The notes under the pieces are model-generated. The model was not told where the DNA came from. It searched no databases and was given only the letters and a program-made list of their open reading frames with translations. From the NCBI GenBank assembly GCA_014904985.1, contig MU129011.1, positions 76,537-140,536 of the forward strand: a DNA stretch of 64,000 nucleotides, read 5' to 3'. The stretch comes from Hydnum rufescens UP504 (lineage: Eukaryota; Basidiomycota; Agaricomycetes; Cantharellales; Hydnaceae). Positions 1 to 11,771 of this stretch are shown one piece after another; positions within the stretch are counted from its first letter, which is position 1; each line of letters begins with the position of its first letter. The position numbers and the translations under genes are program-made.

Positions 1-1541
1 TTGGGTCCCGCAATGCACCGCCATACAGATCTTTGAAGAGGCTCGTTCCACCTTCCGCAGCGAGGCTGCCACAAATGCGTCCTACCTTGTATATATCGGG
101 ATTGCCATCTTCCTCTCCACATCCTCGTGCATTTTATTTGGGTATGTTCCCTGCATCTCTCTCTTGGCTCCTCCTCACACCCCCCTCTTCAGTCCTGGAC
201 CGGCGAAGTCAATTCCAGAAGAATCCGCGAGTATACCTCAAGTCTATTTCTTACGTCAAGATATCGCCTACTTTGACAACATTGGCCCAGGTGAAGTTAC
301 ACGCTTATCCAGCTGATACTCGTAAGTGCTCCCGCTCCCCAAAATGACAATATAAATTCCTATCTTTGTTTCCCGTCAGATTCTCATTCAAGAGGGAATC
401 TCGAAAAGTCGTCATCTCCGCGGAATGTGCAGGCGCATTCGCCACCGGATTCATCCGTATGGCAAGATAGCTGTCCCCGATTCCCGCGATTTTGACATCC
501 ATCTCTCTTCCTAGTGGCGTACGCCCGATCTTGGCGATTGTCCCTCGCAATATCTGCTTATATTGCCATGCATCGCTATAACCGGGCTACCATGCAAAGG
601 TTTATGTCCAAATACAAAACAGTGCGCCCTCGCATTATCTTCCTCTGGCTACAGTTTTAAACTATTTCCGTAAGGCTATCCCTCACCGAGCATTGCAGAA
701 GGGGATCCTTTGCGAAGAGGTCATCTCCACCATCCGGGCGCACAGGCGCTTCGGTACCCAGAAAAACTCACCGCCATCTACGACAATCAAATTCTGAAGC
801 CTTCCACGCCGACGGCTGAAGTCTGCCATTGGCAATGGGGTCGGTCTTGGCACGTTCTTTTTCATCATCTATAGCTCATACGCCTTGGGTGCGTATGGCG
901 TTCATCGGTACATAGGATTCCCTGGTCTAAAAATTTGTTTTCCGCTGCAGCATTCTACTATGGTACAACGCTAGTTCTCGGAAGGTCGCGGTACGTCAGA
1001 CCAATGGGAATGTCTCGTTTTCTTGGCCTATGTTGATGCTCTTCGCTGCTCAGCAATATCGGAATCGTAGTCAATTGTAAGTCACTTCCGCTATCTCTTG
1101 GGCTTCTGATGTTAAATTCATCCCAGCATCGTCGGCCATCTCATAGGATCTTTCTCTCTCGCGTTTCTGGCTCCCAAATACTAGGTAAATTCCTTTTCTA
1201 TGGAGTGTATAATCCAGATCATGCGTGGGGTGCCTCCTGAACAATTTTCAACAGCAATAACAAATGCCCAAGGCCAGCTGCCAAGATATTTGCGACTAGT
1301 GAACGAATGTGGAGCAATGGGTCTGGGTCTGACCAAGTCGGCTATATCGCTGTTCCTCATATACTAAATACTGATTTTCACATGTTTCCCCCTGTGGACT
1401 GAAGTCCCAGATCATTTGCGATTGAAAGGAAAGGTCTACGACCCTCATCTGCCACTGGGTGATCACATTCGGCGATGTGCGATTTAAACTATCCCGTCAC
1501 GTCCCGACGTACCCATTCTCAAGGGGCTCAGCCTGACGTTC
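1..1541 (+). pseudogene. ABC transporter (ABCB/MDR type) remnant, transmembrane domain 1
   Basis: Reading across frames gives successive pieces of the first membrane domain of a full-length MDR/Ste6-type exporter. A segment reading TGEVNSRRIREYT lies near 200-235, an IAYFDNIGPGEV segment near 265-298, a QEGISEKVVISAECAGAF piece near 388-435, an AKIFAT motif near 1280-1295 and SRPDVPILKGLSLTF near 1497-1541, just before where the Walker A loop would lie. Family members pump lipids, pheromones or drugs across the membrane using ATP. No frame stays open: stops and frame changes occur every 100-300 bases, and no Walker A follows. Some breaks could be introns, but too many are not intron-like. The 5' end lies outside the window. 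I am confident of the family and fairly confident that it is dead. Confidence 0.7.
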
Positions 1542-2274
1542 GGATCTCTCTACTATTTTTAATCTCCAGAGATGGCTGAGGCAGCTCGGCCAAAGTCCAC
1601 GAACGAGTTGGTCAGTCTTCCAAAAAGGAGCCCCATTAAAGGCTATCGCGGCATAAAGGTGAGTGCGGGGCGGCAACGGTTGTCGGAGAGAGACGTGCAC
1701 GAACTTGGGCAGCTCCGGAGCACACCGCACAAATGATCCCAATAATGTCGAGGAATTTCTCGAGGGGGGTAGAGTAGCGAAAGAGAGAGAGAAACGGCAC
1801 GGGCTCTAGCTTTCCTTCGACCCCCCCATCACCGTGGCTGACGTCGATCGCAACGCGATCCTTGGGTCGTCATCGTCGTGCATGATTTCGTTGTCGTTGT
1901 CGTCTTTGGGGGCGGGCCTCTTTTCCACTGAGAGCGGCAGAAGAACCTCGTGTTAAATATGAGAATGCACTAGTCATATACGTGTGCGATCGGTCCACCG
2001 GCAAGGCCTACCATCGGTTCCGACGGATTCCCCTTTCTGGTAGTTCATCCTCCCCCTTCCGCTTTCCCCTAAGCGCCCCACTAGACGCCAGTGTCCGCAA
2101 CCCAAATCGCATGGCACCATGAAGTCCATAGCGGCATTTCTTTACCGCCTCCAGTGCCATATGCAGAACCTCCCCCAAAAAAAAAACCGTGGATCCGCAG
2201 ATTGTCCCATTACTAGACTATGGTTAGATATTAACGAATAACTTCCGTGTGCCACTCCATCGAAATCGGTGATA
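1542..2274. other. No recognisable gene; GTC-rich short repeat
   Basis: No conserved protein is visible on either strand. Positions about 1866-1906 are a degenerate GTCGTC/GTTGTC trinucleotide run. The stretch joins two unrelated pseudogenes of opposite orientation and is probably decayed intergenic DNA. Confidence 0.4.
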
Positions 2275-2872
2275 TTAAAATTTAATATACGGGGCGGTCC
2301 GGCAATTGCCGCTGTCAGCGACCGGGATGAGCCGCTCAGTGGCTGTCACATGACACTCAAGGGAGGAAAGGCGATGTATAGGAACGTACATTATTGCCCT
2401 ACGTCGTTGTCGAGTTGAGGAAAAGACCAGAATCAAGCCGGCCCCGGGCCAACGGGCCCCTCCCAGTAGGAATCGAGTGCCAACCGACAGGGGACGCAAG
2501 CTTATCGTATTCAGAAACCAAGGACCTCTTTCCTTCACTAGGATCATTGATACCCCATGACCACACGCGGTAGGAGGGCTCCAAAGGGACGGGACTAGGT
2601 TTCGGCGCAGGCGTATCCGATGCCCAATCGATAACGGTGTGAATACGCGAGACATGGGAGGCATCCATGTATGCCTCATACCAGTTGTCCTGCATCTCAA
2701 CCTCGAATTTCCACGCGAGTGTGAGCTTAGTCTCATGAAAATTGGGAGACTGGACATAGACGAGCTTAGCATTGACCGGGTTCACTGCACCAGGAACGTC
2801 CTCAATAATTTCGACTTGGCTTTGGATACTGCCCGTCGATTGGAATAAGCGCCGTACCATACCACAGGGCAC
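2275..2872 (-). pseudogene. M36 fungalysin metalloprotease fragment
   Basis: On the minus strand, 2872-2399 encodes about 157 residues typical of the region between the propeptide and the catalytic domain of secreted fungal M36 metalloproteases. Visible signatures are VYVQSPNFHETKLTLAW, then FEVEMQDNWYEAYMDAS, then TVIDWASD, then VWSWGINDPSEGKRSLV and LASPVGWHSIP. The family consists of secreted zinc endopeptidases that are made as proproteins. The zinc-binding HExxH part should follow but is absent: the frame is lost near 2400 and no HEYxH motif is seen. The upstream minus-strand frame (3074-2802) overlaps it in another register, so the N-terminus is also broken. It is a non-functional fragment bordered on the 5' side by a repeat. 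Confidence 0.72.
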
Positions 2873-3028
2873 AGATACTGTACGGTGTGAGAAGTTGACA
2901 CCCGAATTGGAGATCTGAACACGGATCTACCCGAGCATTCTCAAGGTATATCTCTTGAGTCCAAAACCACGACGACACGGGTGGCGGTGCGAATGAAGGT
3001 ATGATACTATCATCGAGTAGGTCACGAT

Positions 3029-3461
3029 AGTGTTGCCACGACTCCGCTTGGTTCGACTTCGGGCGACTCCGCATGACTTCCGTTGACTTTGACTTATCTC
3101 CGAAGTCAAGCCAAATTTACCGACTCGACTTGACTCGAAGTCGACTCAAGTCAAATATCTGTATGTAACAATAATACATATATACATCGCTGGAAAATCA
3201 CTCTGTGCCTTCTGGATCAAGTGTCAACTGTACTTTGCCAAGAGATTCATGCAACAACAGCCGATTAGTGTTGCCGCGACTCGGGCTCGAAGTCGGCTCG
3301 AGTCGTGAGTCGAGTCGCCCGGAAGTCGCCCCGAAGCCGAGTCGAGCCGAACCGATCCCCAACTGAATGGTTTTCAAGTCGATCCATCAGCTCGAGCCGA
3401 CTCCAAGCACAAGTCGAGTCGGCGGAAGCCGTCCGGGAGCCGAGCGGAGTCGCGGCAACAC
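3029..3461. repeat. GACTCG-word repeat with inverted ends (small non-autonomous element)
   Basis: The stretch is built of shuffled GACTC/GAGTC/TCGAC words. The 16-mer AGTGTTGCCGCGACTC at 3267-3282 reappears inverted at 3447-3462, bounding a roughly 196-bp foldback unit. A second direct copy (AGTGTTGCCACGACTC) starts at 3029. No coding capacity is seen. It ends exactly where the copia LTR begins, so the LTR element inserted at its edge. A MITE is the simplest explanation. Confidence 0.55.
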
Positions 3462-3841
3462 TGTTGGAATAAAATAAAGAGTTAATTATATAATCAGCCT
3501 GAAGTGGCAAATACCCCTATATGGACTTAACGCCATATCAAGCGCGACTCCCCTACCACCCTCTTATGGTAATAATATACCTAAGAGAACATTCTGTATC
3601 CTTCTTGTTGGTACCAGTAGTATAGTACCCGAACATTCTACTATTCTCATGTAGTTTCTTTAATATCCTGTACACAGTATAAAAGGGTGAGCTTGAGCTC
3701 ACCTACAGATCTAAGGACTCTAATAATAATATCCTTCCTGCTAATTCACCCGAGCAACTAGGGCTCTCCCGTCTATCGAATTCGCTCATGTCCGCTTAGT
3801 CATCCAGGGGAAATACCATTCTCATCCATAGCCTCACACAA
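3462..3841 (+). repeat. 5' LTR of copia copy 1
   Basis: This 380-bp LTR starts TGTTGGAATA and ends CACACAA. A TATA box, TATAAAAG, lies near 3679, within the motif ACAGTATAAAAGGGTGAG. It matches both LTRs of copy 3 (15694-16070 and 21982-22359), the differences being mostly CpG transitions. The primer-binding site follows directly. Confidence 0.9.
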
Positions 3842-3854
3842 GGTTATGGGCCCA
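3842..3854 (+). promoter_or_regulatory. Primer-binding site (half-tRNA initiator Met type)
   Basis: GGTTATGGGCCCA directly follows the LTR. It is complementary to the anticodon arm of eukaryotic initiator tRNA-Met (TGGGCCCATAACC) rather than to a tRNA 3' end. Drosophila copia is known to prime from such a half tRNA. The same site follows the 5' LTR of copy 3 at 16071. Confidence 0.8.
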
Positions 3855-3931
3855 TCGCCGATCCTATAATAAAAAAAAAAAAAAAACATTTACCCCTATA
3901 TCTTTGACACTACCCATAAAACCTTACAGCT

Positions 3932-6900
3932 ATGAGCGATGAATTCAAGATCAGGATAATGAAATTAGCAGCAGACGGGGCCAATTGGGTCACATACCAA
4001 GACCGAATTATGTGGGCCCTGGACGCCAAGGGGCTACTTGAGCACCTTTCGAATGACACGATTACATCAGATTATTCCGGGGCCAGTACGGTTGACGGGC
4101 TTACACTGGAAGCAAGATGGAGAAGGGACGAGGCCATGGTAAAGCAACTAGTGGCAGGCTCGGTCCCAGATATGGTGTTCGGCCAGATTAAGGCCGGATT
4201 GAAGGCAAAGGAGGTGTGGGAACAGCTCTGGGCCTTGTATGAAGGGCGATCTAAATTAATTTTGGTCGACTTACGTAAATGATTACAAAATACATGCTGT
4301 GGCGCAGATGACGATGTCCGGGCGCATTTTGATAAACTTGTGGATCTAAAAGAGCAATTGGCGGCCATGGGGGCCACAATTACAGACGAAGAATACGGAA
4401 ATACATTGTTGGGATCACTCCCAGATTCATATGATAATATGATAAATTCAATTATGGCTGCAGCAGACCTTAGCAGCAAGTCCATTACCCCCGCCCTAGT
4501 AATTCGACTCATGACAGATGAGTATGACCAACGATCCCTAAAGAAAGGAAAAGGGAAATCTAATAATAGTGAAGAAGCATTTTACTCTAATGGCCAGAGA
4601 AGGAAGGCCGGGAAGAATGTGGAGTGCTTTAATTGCCACAGGAAAGGGCATTATAAAGCGGACTGTTGGGCGAAAGGGGGAGGAAAGGAGGGACAGGGGC
4701 CACAGTGGTACACAAATCCCAGGGTGGGTGCAAAGGAAAGCACAGCCATGGCCACAGAGCATGCTGACGTTGAGGCATGGGCTGTAATTGAGGCCACAAG
4801 GCCAGAGACGAATACCGTGGCCACGACGAATACACAAATAAATTCCCCTATTTACACCGAATTATACGACTCAGGGGCAACAAGGCATATGTTGCCGTAC
4901 AAAGAGCAATTCATTAATTATCACTCTATTGACCCTCACCCAATTACCGCAGCCGACAAATGAATATTTTATGCTATTGGCACTGGTGATTTAAAAATAC
5001 AAGTGCCAAATGGTGGGAAATTCACCCCGGTTATATTACGTGATGCCCTACATGCTCCAGAAATGGGACTCACCGTTGTCTCAATTAATCAGATTACGAA
5101 AGCAGGTCACAGGGTCTTATTCAACGGAACCTCGTGCAAAATAAAGAATCCCAAGGGCGTAATTATTGGGGAAATTCCAGTAGGCAATAATGGCCTATAT
5201 AAAGTTGAGCATGCCAATGTGGCTGCTAGTGCCGGGGACGAAACAATTAAGCTCTTGGAGCTTCATCGGAGGTTGGGCCACATCTCAATCGACTCAATTC
5301 GTTCCCTCGTAAAAAATAATGTTATCCAGGGTATTAAACTCGTGGATGACATTACAGATTTTTCCTGTGACTCATGTGAGTATGGAAAGGCTACAAGGAA
5401 AATAATAAAAAAGGAAAGAACAGCACCACTTGCATCTTCCTTTGGGGAAGAAATACATACGGACATCTGGGGGCCATCCCCCATTAATTTGCTAGGCGGG
5501 TGACCATATTACATAACATTTACAGATGACGCGATGCGATATACAAAAATTCAGGTCATATGGACAAAAGACGAGGCCTTTAATGCATACAAAGACTTTG
5601 TAGCATGGGCAAAAACCCAACATGGAGTTCAAATTAAAAGACTTCGGTCTGACCGTGGGGGCGAATATACGAGTACCGCATTCGGCACATTCTTACGTAA
5701 TCAGGGGACAGAACGACGATTAACTACACATGATACTCCACAACATAATGGAGTTGCCAAGTCCCTAAATAGAAGAATCCTTGAGCGAACCCGCGCTATG
5801 TTGCATCAATCCAGATTACCCAAAAATCTGTGGGGGAGGCAGTGAATTGGGCTGTGTGGCTCAAGAACCATACTTCCACACGGGTTTTAGGGAACATGAC
5901 CCCGCTTGAACGACTCACAAAAGAAAAACCGAATTTAGGAAGTGTTCCTGAATGGGGCCAATGAGTCTGGGTCCATAATGACTCAGGATCCAAATTGGAC
6001 GAACAGGCAAATGAGGCATTTTGGGTGGGCTATGATAATGACAGCCCCCATGCCCATAGAATTTATTGGAAGGGATGGAATAAGATTTCCGTCGAACGAA
6101 ATGTCAAGTTTGTGACACCAACAATTGAAATTCCATTTGATATGCTCAGCTCGAGCTCAAGGCAAAATGCCACATCCTCCAACCCCTATATAAACCCAGA
6201 TCAGGAAACTGCCCATACTGATCCTAATGGCTCAGATGATGACAAAAGCGTTAAATCTGGACCATCTACCCCTATTCGCCCCTATATTCCATTAGAAACC
6301 CCTCCCGTGCCGAAAAAGACCTGGCCTGCTGAACCTGAGTGACATTCAGAACGTGTCCCGAAACCCTCGCAGTATGTACAACACCTCGAACAGGGCGAAG
6401 GTAATGTACATGGGTATATGAATTCCAAACCAGATGATAAAATACCCGGCGTCAGGGGGAGCACTGCCACCCCTGAAGTCAATCTTGCAAATGATGCCGT
6501 GTATCACATGGAATTCGATGACGCTGTCTATGGGGCAATACAAGACATTGACGGCAATCCCAAGTCCTTGGAGGAGGCGAAATTAAGAATGGATTGGCCA
6601 AAATGGAAAGAGGCCATTGACATAGAACTCAAAACTGTTAAAGATGCCGGAACTTGGGAGGAAGTGCCACGGCCACAGGGCAAAAATATTGTCGACTGCA
6701 AGCTTGTATTCAAAATAAAACGAAAAGCTGATGGTACTATCCAAAAATACAAGGCATGGCTCGTAGCCCGTGGATTTACTCAAATATACGGTGTTGATTA
6801 CTATGAAACCTATTCCCCGGTGGCACAACTTGCCAGTTTCCGCATGATTATTGCAATGGCCACGGAGAAAGACTGGGAAATTGATTCATTTGACTTTAAT

Positions 6901-6937
6901 GGTGCTTACCTAAATGGTGAATTAGATGCAGACGAAG
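3932..6937 (+). pseudogene. gag-pol polyprotein of copia copy 1 (broken)
   Basis: Gag starts at the ATG at 3932. An in-frame TGA at 4280-4282 breaks it where copy 3 has CAA, both derivable from CGA. The zinc knuckle CFNCHRKGHYKADC is at about 4624-4665 and the protease motif DSGATRHM near 4868-4891. Integrase follows, with its His-Cys finger near 5260-5390, D of HTDIWGP near 5455, D of RSDRGGEYT near 5650, and the third catalytic Glu replaced by Lys (AAG, 5759-5761; copy 3 has GAG). Further stops occur near 4961, 5501 and 5843. The RT N-terminal region is readable to 6937. The product would normally form particles, copy RNA to DNA and integrate it; this copy cannot do so alone. Confidence 0.85.
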
Positions 6938-7205
6938 CAGGCCTTACTGTACCACAGATATATTAAACATGGTACAGTCGTGGACAGCCAAAGTCAACAA
7001 TGTTGATTTGCTCCTGAAATATTCATTGAAATCATCCAGAAATCACCTCAACACCCTCACAAATGCTCTAAGCAGCCTCCTATGTGCTCGGCTGCCATTA
7101 ATTCTAAATTTTTTTTAACAATTATGAAAAAATTTTGGCCAGACCCTAAAATCAAGCCCCTCAAGTTCAAAGTCATACCAAAATGTAGCTACTAACTAGG
7201 AGAAT

Positions 7206-7646
7206 GTGATTCAGCAGAGAGTATGGCCCCACCTGCACCCAGAAAGACAGAAATTGACCATTAGTCAGAGTGCGCCAATGCAGACTCAATTTCGGAAACA
7301 CCCGACTGGCTGCGAAACCTCTGAGACTATGGGCAAGGCCCAAATAACTTTGTATTTTCGGCAGGTAAATGACCTGAATAACTCTGATGATTCGGACAAT
7401 GAAGATTTTGCCTGGGATCCACATGCCTGTCGCGACAATAATACTCCGCCTTATGTCGCTAATGAAGATGTGGATCTTGATGGCCCTGATGACAATGTTC
7501 TAGAACAGGAGGATATTTGCATAAATAGGGAACTAAGGTCTCTTTCTGCTGCTATTGATGCAGATGAGTGGCTGCCAAAAGGACAGAAGCGGTGTGGGAG
7601 GAATAACTGGCTAGTATTTGAAAACGCAAGTTTGGATGCGCTCTGA
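7206..7646 (+). CDS. Possible acidic N-terminal ORF of the Tc1/mariner-like element
   Basis: The frame codes for 146 residues with a strongly acidic middle (DSDNEDFAWD, DVDLDGPDDN) and a segment, LSAAIDADEWLPKGQ, near the end. I do not recognise the family. It lies on the transposase strand, 0.85 kb upstream of the transposase frame, inside the inverted repeats. It could be an upstream exon of the transposase or a separate accessory protein. About 850 bases between the two frames hold no other visible coding sequence. Confidence 0.35.
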   Translation: MIQQRVWPHLHPERQKLTISQSAPMQTQFRKHPTGCETSETMGKAQITLYFRQVNDLNNSDDSDNEDFAWDPHACRDNNTPPYVANEDVDLDGPDDNVLEQEDICINRELRSLSAAIDADEWLPKGQKRCGRNNWLVFENASLDAL

Positions 7647-8501
7647 CCTTAGACCTCGATCAATGATCTGTTGGAGTGTTTAGGACAACCTTATCTTGCT
7701 ACTGCCCAAAGATATCAAGGAAACTCAGTTGAAATGACTCCATTCGACAAACAAATAAAAGGTTTTCTACATGTCAAAAAAATATGCTTATGTAACCAAG
7801 ATTTGTAATCAAAAACCCGGACTCAAAAGTATGACAAAGCTATTTGTATGACTAAGCAAAAGATATGACTCAGCCTGATTTAGTCATCCAAACGTCCCAC
7901 AACTGCACCATTCCAAACATCACACAGACTTTGGTGCAGAAAAGTACACAGACATCCAAAAATACATATAAGGAATCAAATTTTGTAGTTTTAGGTAGCT
8001 TTTAGATAAGACTCCCCTTGAAATAAAGTAGTTACAGACAAGAAATTCAAGTGGCCAAGTAACTGAAACGCGTACTCAGAGCAACAATGAGAAGTTGTAG
8101 ATAGTTGTAGGACCCTCAGTGTAGGTGTACTAGACATCTAAGCCCTGAATCATATGATAATAGGTTCAAGCCCATAAAAGTTTAAAATCAGAAATAGCTT
8201 CTAAGTTTCAATTCAACAATCGTGATACAAGTAGTCCAGCTAGAGTCAGAAACATTACGTCATATCAGAGTCATCCATACCATGTCTATACCTAGTAAGC
8301 CAATCAACCCATTGAGACTAACCTGAGCCCCTCCCATACCTTTTCATTCCCAATCCCTATAACCTTAACCAACATCTGGTGGTGTTAGTAATTTCTGCAG
8401 AGCGATAAAGCATCTTCTACAGCGGAAGTTGGAATCTCAGGGAGGTGCGCTGCTTCAAAATTTGTTTTTTTTTCTTTCTCCTTTTTTGTGTGGAGGCTTC
8501 A

Positions 8502-10707
8502 ATGTATTTTGTGTCAGGACGTCTGAAGACATATATCAAAGGCCCAGATGTTGTGAGCAAGTCGGAGCGGATGCAGCACCGGTACAAAAAGCAAATCACT
8601 ACTCAAGGAACACTGAATTTTCTTGCCATCCCTCAAGCCCGTCCCATCCCACCACCTATCTATGTCCCCTCACAGTCCCCCTCACCCGATGTGGAGATCA
8701 ACAGTGGCACCCGATCTCTGAGTCCAAATGAACTAGCTGAGTTCCTTCCGCTTGTCCCTGTTCCACCTGTCCGTGCTCCAGGGGGGGACATGCGCCTGAA
8801 GCGAACTTGTGCAATAAAACCTACTGTAGAAGATTCTAGAGACACAGAGGATGACGAGGACAAAGAAATAAATGAATTGATGCAAGGGCATGCATCGTGC
8901 TCGCCATTAGAATTACCAGATTGGCCTTACCTCTGCAATGAGATTGACAAGGTCCTGGACAAGGAGAAAAAAGTATGCCACCTTCCATACAGCCAGGTGA
9001 GTGAATCTTCTGGAATGTTGGGATGTTACTCATGAACTCTTTCAGCTTAACCAGTACCAACTGTTGCACAGTTTTGCCACTCTTCGGATTAAAGGACTTG
9101 GAAGGATTGCAGCCAGCATCCATATTGCCCTGTCTCAACATAAAGGGGAAGGAGCTTGGTTTGCTCGGCGCATCTGTGCACTTGCGCGTCACTTTGAAAA
9201 ATATGAACAACTTCCAATTGAGTGCCGGGGTGGAAGGTGCAAAGGCTCATGTCACTTGGATGATGAGGATGTTAATAGAGCCACTCGAAGCTGGTTAGAG
9301 ATGCAAAAGATAGGATCGGTCACTTCATCCAGATTTTGTTGTGCTCTCAATGCAACCATATTCCCCGATCTTGGCATTGCACTCAAGAAACCTCTCTCGA
9401 ACCACACGGCACATCGGTGGATGCACAAATTGGGTTTTCATCAGACAATTCTGCAAAAAGGTGTATATATGGATGGCCATGAGCGTGAGGATGTTATTCA
9501 TTATCGGAATGACATTTTCCTTCCCACAATGGCGAAATTTGAGTCCCATATGGCTTGCTATGAAGGGGAAGACCTGAAGCGACACGAGCCAAATCTTCAA
9601 CCAGGCGAGAAGCGCATCATTGCGCAATTTCATGATGAGAGCTGTTTTCATGCTAACGAGTTCAAATCATCCGCATGGTGCGCTCTCCATTGATGTCCTT
9701 ATCCCCTTCCATTCTTACTCTTTGTTAGGCTAAAGCAGGGCCAATCAATCCTCCAAAAAAAGAGTTGGGGTTGTCTAATACATGTATCCGATTTTATCAA
9801 TGAGGAAGATGGATGTCTTATTCAGCATAATGCGCATGGCAAAGTCATCCGCGATGCACGAAAGGTCATCTTTCCAGGTGCTTCGGGAGATTCATGGTGG
9901 GACACACAACAGCTTCTTGTACAAGTGGATACTGCGATGGATATTTTTGATGCAACTCATCCCGATTGCCAGGCATTATTCATTTTCGATCAATCCTCTG
10001 CCCACGCGTCTCTCGGACCAGATGCCCTTCGAGCCTTTGACATGAATAAGGGCAACGGTGGGAAACAACGCAAGCAGAAGGACACAATCATTCCATGCAC
10101 CAATCCCACGATCTCGATGCATGGCAAGCCACAGAAGATGACAAATGAAAATGGCGAAGCCAAGGGACTCCAAGCCATGCTTGAGGAGCGTGGCTTTGAC
10201 ATGAAGGGCATGCGTGCTAAATGCACCCCCATATGTCCCTTTGAGAATGATAGGTGCTGTATGGCATGCCTCCTAAGCAGGCAAGATGATTTTGTTAACC
10301 AAATATCAATGCTGGAGGCCGCCATAATCAACAGAGGCCACTTGTGTTTATTTTTGCCTAAATTTCACTGTGAGCTGAATCCTATCGAGATGGTGAGTGC
10401 AATATGACTCTTTTTAAGCAATCTAATGATGAATCCCTTAATTATACAGTACTGGGGTTATGCAAAGTATCGTTATTGCGAGGTTTTTAAAGCAACCTTT
10501 GCAGAGGCAAAGCAAACTACAATCCAAAGTCTAGATGCTTGCCCTGTTGAGACAATCCGGCGCTTTATCAACCGGTCATGGTGCTTTATGTCTGCATACC
10601 ACCTTGGACTTATGGGAAAGGCAGCAGAGTGGGCTGTGAGGAAGCAAAAATCCCATCACAGTGTTGTGCAGCATGCTATGCTTGCTATTGACTCTATTCT
10701 CAACTAA
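8502..10707 (+). CDS. DDE transposase, divergent Tc1/mariner-like family of mushrooms
   Basis: The model has four exons: 8502-8996, 9046-9677, 9729-10392 and 10450-10707. All junctions are GT-AG, all phases agree and there is no internal stop. The first Asp is in AQFHDESCFHAN (exon 2), the second in LFIFDQSSAHAS (exon 3), and the Glu in LPKFHCELNPIEM at the end of exon 3, matching the closing motif of Tc1/mariner cores. About 132 residues separate the second Asp from the Glu, against 34-41 in classical members. The insert holds a Cys cluster (C-x3-C-x7-CC-x2-C, in CTPICPFENDRCCMAC). The enzyme should cut at the inverted repeats and insert at TA. The ATG at 8502 follows a pyrimidine tract that could be a splice acceptor, so the true N-terminus may lie upstream. 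Confidence 0.75.
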
Positions 10708-10998
10708 TTGTATCATATATTCTCCCATGGTCATTGTTTATATGTATATAGGTGTCATTTACCCTCTCCAATGAGTCCTAATACACATTCCAGTCACTCA
10801 TGCAGCCTCAGAAGCAGTCTAACTTCTCTCAAAATTTGCTCAAAATTTTGGCCAACCTCAAATTAACCCCTAGGAAATTTTAAAGGTGTTTTTGGGTTCC
10901 TTGAGCCTCAAGGAGCCCAAATCCGTCGAGATCTAAGTTTCAGAGTCGCTGAATCAAGCTCCAGATACAATTGTTGACTTTGGCTGTCCATGACTGTA

Positions 10999-11771
10999 CA
11001 ACATCTGCGATGGCCTGAAAGTGGCAATATACCATCTATCAGTGAAGGCAGGAGAGACCGCGCTAGAAAGAAGGCCGGATTGCGCCCAAGACACACTTGA
11101 GTAATGAGCCATGCCTCGGTGAGCCATGTACACTCTTTGACTATCAGCCGAAAGTCTAATATCATGGTTGTACAACGCGAGATACAAGCAATCAGACCAA
11201 CAAATTGGTAGCTGAGGGCTTGCCGAGGTGAATACGAGGATGCATACGCTCAGATCCCAGTTGCTGCAGCATGCCAAAATATCGATTTCATCGAAATACA
11301 ATAAGTCATAGTCTATCGAGGCATGTGAAGATGAGTACTAACCCGCAGCGAATCCTAGTGTGGGAAGAATAAGACAGAAGAAGTGCATCGGAAAGCGATG
11401 ATAATCGGCCAAGACTAACCAAACTGGAGCAACACAAGGACTTGCTACATTGTCATATTGCATGACTTTCAGACTGATCTATTACAACATCAGGGGCATA
11501 ACATACCACAAGCGCTCCCAGATAGAGATTTCCGCTCACTATGAAAACCAAGAGGTATTATGAATGTGATGCTTCTCCAGCGAGGATATGCGGCAAGACC
11601 TACAAGAATAGACGCGATAGGCGAAGAATGTCTGGACAGTGACTGATGCGCAGGCCTTGAAGGAGATAGCGCCAAAGCCAAGATAAGGGCATCCACAACA
11701 AGGATCGAATCAGTACTCACTGTGCTCGTTTGATATGTTAAGAATTCCCTATAAATATGCAATGATTTCAT
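10999..11771 (-). pseudogene. Remnant of a DUF6534-like fungal membrane protein gene
   Basis: On the minus strand a segment near 11690-11630 reads FKACASVTVQTFFAYRVYS. This resembles the VQTFFAYR motif of the multi-pass membrane proteins (DUF6534 type) abundant in mushroom genomes. Short hydrophobic pieces follow in changing frames, including NLYLGALVVCYAP near 11510. Stops and frame changes separate the pieces. The role of the family is not established. The identification rests on one motif plus hydrophobicity, so it is tentative. Confidence 0.35.

Larger units (their letters stand above)
3462..6937 (+). mobile_element. Ty1/copia retrotransposon, copy 1 (3'-truncated)
   Basis: The copy has an LTR at the 5' end, a primer-binding site and a gag-pol body in copia order (protease, integrase, reverse transcriptase), closely matching the copy at 15694-22359. 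It ends abruptly near 6937, inside the reverse transcriptase just after the LNGELDADE motif. Unrelated sequence follows, so the RT active site, RNase H and 3' LTR are missing. Without the 3' end no target-site duplication can be checked. Retains more CpG than copy 3, which makes it the better guide to the ancestral sequence. Confidence 0.9.
6975..10996 (+). mobile_element. Tc1/mariner-like DNA transposon with intact-looking transposase
   Basis: The ends are inverted repeats that match in 26 of 27 bases: the left begins CAGTCGTGGACAGCC and the right, read on the minus strand, begins CAGTCATGGACAGCC. The one mismatch is a CpG/CpA difference. TA flanks both ends (6973-6974 and 10997-10998), the target duplication typical of the IS630-Tc1-mariner superfamily. 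Inside are an acidic reading frame (7206-7646) and a spliced DDE transposase gene (8502-10707). Left-flanking DNA is a 35-bp stretch after truncated copia copy 1; right-flanking DNA is a remnant membrane-protein gene. Preservation of ends and reading frame suggests a comparatively recent insertion. Confidence 0.82.
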
